From an uncultured Oscillospiraceae bacterium (lineage in GTDB: Bacteria; Bacillota; Clostridia; Oscillospirales; Ruminococcaceae), in assembly GCA_934463345.1 (NCBI GenBank), contig CAKSJL010000063.1, positions 1 to 9,440 of the forward strand: a stretch of DNA of 9,440 bases. The letters are read 5' to 3'. Below the pieces are notes generated by a model that saw nothing but the letters and a program-made list of their open reading frames with translations, made no database searches and was not told the DNA's origin. A program made the position numbers and the translations under genes. Positions 5,523 through 9,440 of the stretch are shown piece by piece. The stretch's first letter is position 1. Each line of letters begins with the position of its first letter.

Positions 5523-8162
5523 ATGAAATGGCGTGGAGTAAACGAACTCAGAGAAATGTATCTTTCATTCTTTGAGAGCAAAAATCATACAAGAATGGCA
5601 AGCGCTTCGCTTGTTCCTCAGGGTGACAACAGCCTTCTTCTGATAAATTCAGGAATGGCTCCGCTGAAAAAATTCTTCCTGGGACAGGCAGTTCCGCCAA
5701 ACAAAAGAGTTACAACCTGTCAGAAGTGCATAAGAACTCCTGACATTGAACGTGTCGGCAAAACTGCACGTCACGGTACATATTTTGAAATGCTCGGAAA
5801 CTTCTCTTTTGGCGATTACTTCAAGACAGAGGCTATTGAATGGGCATGGGAATTTCTCACAAAGACACTTGAAATTCCGGCAGACAGGCTCTGGATCACG
5901 ATTTTTGAAAGCGATGATGAAGCCGAATCCATATGGATGAACAAGATTGGTATCCCAAAGGAAAGAATTATTCGCCTTGGCAAAGAGGATAACTTCTGGG
6001 AACATGGTTCAGGTCCATGCGGTCCATGCTCCGAAATTCATTTTGACAGAGGCGAAAGCTACGGGCCTTTTGAGAGCTTTGAACAGGCAAGCGAGTGCGA
6101 CAGAGTAATTGAAATATGGAATCTCGTTTTCAGCCAGTTTGACAGCGATGGAAAAGGTCATTATGAAGAAATGGCTTCAAAGAATATTGATACCGGTATG
6201 GGTCTTGAAAGACTTGCATGCGCTATGCAGGGAGTTGACAATCTCTTTGAAGTAGACACTGTTAAAAATATCATGAGCAAAATCAGTGAGATTGCCGGTG
6301 TTAAGTATAAAGAAAACGAAAAAACCGACGTTTCACTTCGTGTTATCACAGACCACATCAGAAGCACAACATTTATGGTCGGTGACGGCATTACACCTGC
6401 AAACGAAGGCAGAGGCTATGTTCTGAAAAGACTTTTAAGACGTGCCGCAAGACACGGCAAGATGCTTGGTGTAAGCGAACCGTTCCTTTATAAGGTATGC
6501 GATACTGTTATTGATGAAAACAAGGCAGCTTATCCTGAACTTGATGAAAAAAGAGAGCTTATCAAGACTATTATCAGACATGAAGAAGAAAGCTTTGCAA
6601 AGACAATTGACAAGGGTACTGAGCTTCTGAACCAGTTTATTGACAAAATTACTGCCGGCAGCGTTAAAAATATCCTTTCTGGTGATGACGCATTCAAGCT
6701 CAGTGATACCTACGGCTTCCCTCTTGACCTGACAAAGGAAATTGCTGCTGAAAAGGGTATTGAAGTTGATGAAGAACGCTTCCAGGAATGTATGGATGAA
6801 CAAAAGCGTAAGGCAAGAAGCGACAGAGCGTCAAAGGTAAAAACATCATGGAGTGAGGATAGTACTGCTGCAATAAACGCCCCTGCAACCGAATTCACAG
6901 GTTACACAAGATTCAAACATGACGCTCAGATTCTTGAAATATTTGTTGACGGAAAGGCTGTTGACTGTGCATCTGAAGGACAGGAAGCAGTTGTAATTCT
7001 TAACAAGACTCCTTTCTATGCAGAAAGCGGCGGACAGTCGGCAGATACAGGCGTTATTAGTGAAGAAGGAGCTGAGTTTTCAGTTTATAATACAACCAAA
7101 ACAGAAAATGGTCATTTCCTGCACTTCGGCTCGGTAATAAACGGATCAATTTCAAAGGGAGATACAATATTTGCTGAGATAGATGTTGAAAAGAGAATGT
7201 CGACAATGAGAAATCACACAGCAGCTCACCTCCTCCAAGCGGCGCTCAGAAAAGTTCTCGGCGAACACGTTCACCAGGCTGGTCAGCTTGTAAACTCTGA
7301 AAGATGCAGATTTGACTTCTCACATTTCAGCGCTGTTACACCTGAAGAGCTGTTTGAGGTTGAATCAATTGTAAACGATGAAATACTCCAGAGCATAGAC
7401 GTTGTAACGAAGGAATTGCCTATTGCCGAGGCAAGAAAGCTTGGAGCTATGGCTCTGTTCGGCGAAAAGTATGGCGATATTGTAAGAGTAGTAGATATTG
7501 GTGGTAGGTCAGTCGAATTCTGCGGCGGTACTCATGTAAAAAACACATCAAACATTGGTCTGTTCAAAATTGTTTCTGAAAACTCAGTTGCTTCAGGCGT
7601 AAGACGTATCGAAGCTGTTACAGGAAACGGTGTACTTGAGCTTATCAATGAATTCAGAAAGAATCTTATAGACGCAGCTTCAATCCTCAAGATTGCTAAT
7701 CCAGCAAAGCTTGCTGAACGCTGTCACACACTTACAGAAGAAATCAAGGAAAAGGACAGACAGATCCAGAAACTTACACAGCAGCTTGCCGGAAATCAAC
7801 TTTCAGGAATGTTTGAAAACGCAAAGGAAATAAACGGCATTAAGATTATTTCAGCGCTTTTAAACGGAACAGCTCCTGATATGCTCAGACAGCTCGGCGA
7901 CAAGGTCAAAGAACAGACAGAAGATGTCGTTGCAGTATTTGCCGGCGTTGCTGACGAAAAGGGTACACTTTACTGCATATGCGGCAAAAATGCTGTAAGC
8001 AAGGGTGCGCATGCTGGAAAAATCGTGCAGAGAATTGCTGCCATAACAGGCGGAAAGGGCGGCGGACGTCCTGACAGCGCTATGGCTGGTATCGGAAAGA
8101 ATTACATGATTGATGAAGCATTGCAGTCACTGGAAAGCATTGCAAATGAATTTTTAAAGTAA
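5523..8162 (+). CDS. alaS: Alanyl-tRNA synthetase
   Basis: This class II synthetase charges tRNA-Ala with alanine in the cytoplasm and edits misacylated Ser/Gly-tRNA. Its 879 residues are the usual bacterial full length. Motif 2 is visible as RHGTYFEMLGNFSFGDYF (83-100) and motif 3 as GMGLER (225-230). The editing domain has its zinc/active-site residues in HTAAH (565-569) and CGGTH (667-671), so proofreading should be intact. A short charged coiled-coil-like segment is near 735-760, and the C-terminal C-Ala domain has GGKGGGRPDSAMAGIG (843-858). The N-terminus MKWRGVNELREMYLSFFESK fits other synthetases. GGAG at 5508-5511 lies 11 bases before the ATG. It is the first gene after the alanine T-box, so its expression should rise when tRNA-Ala is uncharged. 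Nothing unusual was seen in the protein. Confidence 0.99.
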   Translation: MKWRGVNELREMYLSFFESKNHTRMASASLVPQGDNSLLLINSGMAPLKKFFLGQAVPPNKRVTTCQKCIRTPDIERVGKTARHGTYFEMLGNFSFGDYFKTEAIEWAWEFLTKTLEIPADRLWITIFESDDEAESIWMNKIGIPKERIIRLGKEDNFWEHGSGPCGPCSEIHFDRGESYGPFESFEQASECDRVIEIWNLVFSQFDSDGKGHYEEMASKNIDTGMGLERLACAMQGVDNLFEVDTVKNIMSKISEIAGVKYKENEKTDVSLRVITDHIRSTTFMVGDGITPANEGRGYVLKRLLRRAARHGKMLGVSEPFLYKVCDTVIDENKAAYPELDEKRELIKTIIRHEEESFAKTIDKGTELLNQFIDKITAGSVKNILSGDDAFKLSDTYGFPLDLTKEIAAEKGIEVDEERFQECMDEQKRKARSDRASKVKTSWSEDSTAAINAPATEFTGYTRFKHDAQILEIFVDGKAVDCASEGQEAVVILNKTPFYAESGGQSADTGVISEEGAEFSVYNTTKTENGHFLHFGSVINGSISKGDTIFAEIDVEKRMSTMRNHTAAHLLQAALRKVLGEHVHQAGQLVNSERCRFDFSHFSAVTPEELFEVESIVNDEILQSIDVVTKELPIAEARKLGAMALFGEKYGDIVRVVDIGGRSVEFCGGTHVKNTSNIGLFKIVSENSVASGVRRIEAVTGNGVLELINEFRKNLIDAASILKIANPAKLAERCHTLTEEIKEKDRQIQKLTQQLAGNQLSGMFENAKEINGIKIISALLNGTAPDMLRQLGDKVKEQTEDVVAVFAGVADEKGTLYCICGKNAVSKGAHAGKIVQRIAAITGGKGGGRPDSAMAGIGKNYMIDEALQSLESIANEFLK

Positions 8163-8174
8163 GGAGTAATTTTA

Positions 8175-8522
8175 ATGGATTGCCTGTTTTGTAAAATTGC
8201 CGCTGGAGAAATTCCAAGCACAAAGGTATATGAGGACGATATGGTTTATGCGTTCAAGGACATTGAACCTGTTGCTCCGGTGCACTACCTTATCATACCT
8301 AAAGAGCATATTTCCGGAGCTTCTGAAATAACACCGGAAAACTCAAAATATGTTGCCCATATATTTGAGGTTGCAGCACAGATTGCAAAAAAAGAAGGCT
8401 TTGCTGATGGCTACAGAGTTATTACAAACTGTGGAGAAGATGCAGGTCAGAGCGTTCACCATCTGCATTTCCATGTTCTTGCCGGAAAAAAGATGGGCTG
8501 GAGTTCAGACAGCGCTGTCTGA
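8175..8522 (+). CDS. HIT family protein, HINT-type purine nucleoside phosphoramidase
   Basis: A 115-residue protein of the HINT branch of the histidine-triad family. These enzymes hydrolyse AMP-lysine, AMP-alanine and similar phosphoramidates, and can also take aminoacyl-adenylates formed by synthetases. The triad is HLHFHVL (96-102), with His100 expected to be the nucleophile-bearing position; the N-terminal DCLFCKI has the Cys pair seen in many HINT proteins, and IIPKEHIS (about 40-47) is a family motif. It starts 12 bp after alaS. Its ribosome site GGAG (8163-8166) touches the alaS stop codon, so translation is likely coupled. Its position beside alaS is suggestive given the aminoacyl-AMP activity of the family, but HIT genes also occur beside many others. 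Confidence 0.95.
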   Translation: MDCLFCKIAAGEIPSTKVYEDDMVYAFKDIEPVAPVHYLIIPKEHISGASEITPENSKYVAHIFEVAAQIAKKEGFADGYRVITNCGEDAGQSVHHLHFHVLAGKKMGWSSDSAV

Positions 8523-8542
8523 GTCTTACGGAGGAACTGAAA

Positions 8543-9079
8543 ATGGAAAAATACACTCTTGAAGTTGCAGGACTCAAAAGAGAGCTTACAATCTGTCCTA
8601 TCAACGAAAAGCTCGATATTGCGGCATTTATAATGTTTTCTGATGTTGAGCTTACCGTAAAGTGTGCTGAAGAGCTTTTAAAAAAAGTACCTGAGTTTGA
8701 CGTTATAATAACGGCTGAAAGCAAGGGTATTCCTTTAGGCTATGAGCTTGCAAGGCAAAGCGGAAAGAAATATCTGGTTGCAAGAAAATCTGTAAAGCTT
8801 TACATGAAAAATCCTGTGGCTGTTGAAGTAAAGTCAATAACAACCGATAACAAGCAAACGCTTTACCTTGATGAAAACGACATGGATTACATCAAAGGAA
8901 AACGTGTACTCATAGCGGACGATGTAATAAGCACCGGCGAATCGCTCAATGCGCTTATCGAGCTTGTAAAACGTGCAGGTGGAGAAATAGTCTGCAAATC
9001 AGCAGTACTTGCTGAAGGTGATGCGGCTGACAGAAAAGATATAGTCTTTCTGGAAAAACTCCCGCTGTTCTTTAAATAA
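8543..9079 (+). CDS. Phosphoribosyltransferase (type I PRTase), base uncertain
   Basis: A 178-residue type I phosphoribosyltransferase that should join a purine base to PRPP in salvage, or sense PRPP. The PRPP-binding loop VLIADDVISTGES (122-134) is complete with both Asp. Upstream, ITAESKGIPLGYELA (56-70) is the conserved region near the pyrophosphate/base pocket, and VARKSVKLY (79-87) and ITTDNKQTLYLDE (99-111) follow. The KGIPL and QTLYL patterns resemble adenine/xanthine PRTases and the PRTase domain of PurR, so adenine or xanthine are candidates; I would not name a symbol. A GGAGG site (8530-8534) sits eight bases before the ATG, and the gap to the HIT gene is 20 bp. It is probably in the alaS operon. 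There is no N-terminal DNA-binding domain, so it is not PurR itself. Confidence 0.88.
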   Translation: MEKYTLEVAGLKRELTICPINEKLDIAAFIMFSDVELTVKCAEELLKKVPEFDVIITAESKGIPLGYELARQSGKKYLVARKSVKLYMKNPVAVEVKSITTDNKQTLYLDENDMDYIKGKRVLIADDVISTGESLNALIELVKRAGGEIVCKSAVLAEGDAADRKDIVFLEKLPLFFK

Positions 9080-9093
9080 AGTTGAAACGCAAA

Positions 9094-9440
9094 ATGATAT
9101 ATGCAGGAACTGCATGGGCTGCCGGACTTGGCGCTGCTGCGCTTAACAGTTCGACAGCAGCAGTTTTTGCAGTTTCAATCGTTGTTTTGCTGATTCTAAA
9201 AATAATGCTTCGATTTAATATGAAAAGCATTATTTTTATGCTTTGCTTTTTTGCTTCTGCCTTTGGGTTCTATACCATATATGACAATATGATATATGAA
9301 ACTATTGTCAGCTACAATGGTAAAAGCATTTCATACTCCGGAACTGTCACTGATTTTAAAGACTATGCTGACAACAATTCCGTATATTACCTTGATGGAA
9401 AAATAAACGGTAAAACCAGCGCAAAGCTTATAGTCTATAC
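9094..9440 (+). CDS. comEC: ComEC/Rec2-type competence protein, N-terminal part
   Basis: This appears to be the start of the ComEC DNA-translocation channel, which carries single-stranded DNA across the membrane during natural transformation. Only about 115 residues are in the window and the frame is open at the right edge. They begin MIYAGTAWAAGLGAAALN, then VFAVSIVVLLILKIML and MKSIIFMLCFFASAFGFYTI as membrane segments, followed by GKSISYSGTVTDFKD, which looks like the start of the OB-like extracellular domain (DUF4131). The start is uncertain. A TTG at 9082-9084 in the same frame gives the more ComEC-like MKRK opening, but neither start has a clear ribosome site. The gap from the preceding stop is 2 or 14 bp, so coupling is likely. 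The identification rests on the pattern of this short stretch and the usual neighbourhood, so it is probable, not certain. Confidence 0.75.
   Translation, partial: MIYAGTAWAAGLGAAALNSSTAAVFAVSIVVLLILKIMLRFNMKSIIFMLCFFASAFGFYTIYDNMIYETIVSYNGKSISYSGTVTDFKDYADNNSVYYLDGKINGKTSAKLIVY

Noticed and set aside
6435..6803. Antisense frames within alaS (also 5649-6005, 6161-6391, 6700-6898)
   Set aside because: They lie opposite a clearly conserved synthetase and show no family features of their own.

Overview
The window looks like a piece of a low-GC Gram-positive chromosome, most likely a gut or rumen Clostridia member close to Ruminococcus. The reasons are a tRNA-sensing T-box leader in front of alaS, strong GGAGG ribosome sites, TTGACA/TATAAT promoters with 16-17 bp spacers, and a lipoprotein of the Cthe_2159 beta-helix family that is common in plant-polymer-degrading Clostridia. 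The genus is an inference from gene content, not a database match. No mobile element, CRISPR array, tRNA or rRNA gene was seen.

Left part (1-2678, all minus strand). A short operon runs from a good promoter (1271-1299) through a small HTH-ACT protein into homoserine dehydrogenase (hom), whose 3' end lies beyond base 1. This is amino-acid biosynthesis, the aspartate-to-threonine/methionine branch. Next to it is a single-gene unit with its own promoter (2608-2636) and terminator (1383-1406), encoding a CPBP (CAAX-type) intramembrane protease with a long Asn-rich cytoplasmic N-terminus.

Middle (2637-4957, minus strand). A 743-residue lipoprotein has a right-handed beta-helix of the Cthe_2159 type. 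It is interrupted by a Gly/Pro/Gln-rich insert made by a 123-bp tandem duplication, and it ends in a Gly/Met/Pro-rich tail. Its upstream region is the most unusual part of the window. A large symmetric hairpin sits directly before the start codon and encloses the ribosome site, and a set of nested inverted repeats lies just beyond it, so the gene may have a structured leader RNA of about 150 nt. I do not recognise it as any known riboswitch class.

Right part (5184-9440, plus strand). A promoter, an alanine-type T-box riboswitch with terminator, and then a tightly packed operon: alaS (alanyl-tRNA synthetase), a HINT-type HIT hydrolase, a PRPP-dependent phosphoribosyltransferase of uncertain base specificity, and the start of a ComEC/Rec2-type DNA-uptake channel that runs off the right edge. 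Gaps inside this operon are 12-20 bp with no terminator, so all four genes are probably controlled by charging of tRNA-Ala.

Most of the window is ordinary housekeeping DNA. The items worth a second look are the structured upstream region of the lipoprotein and the duplicated low-complexity insert in that protein.
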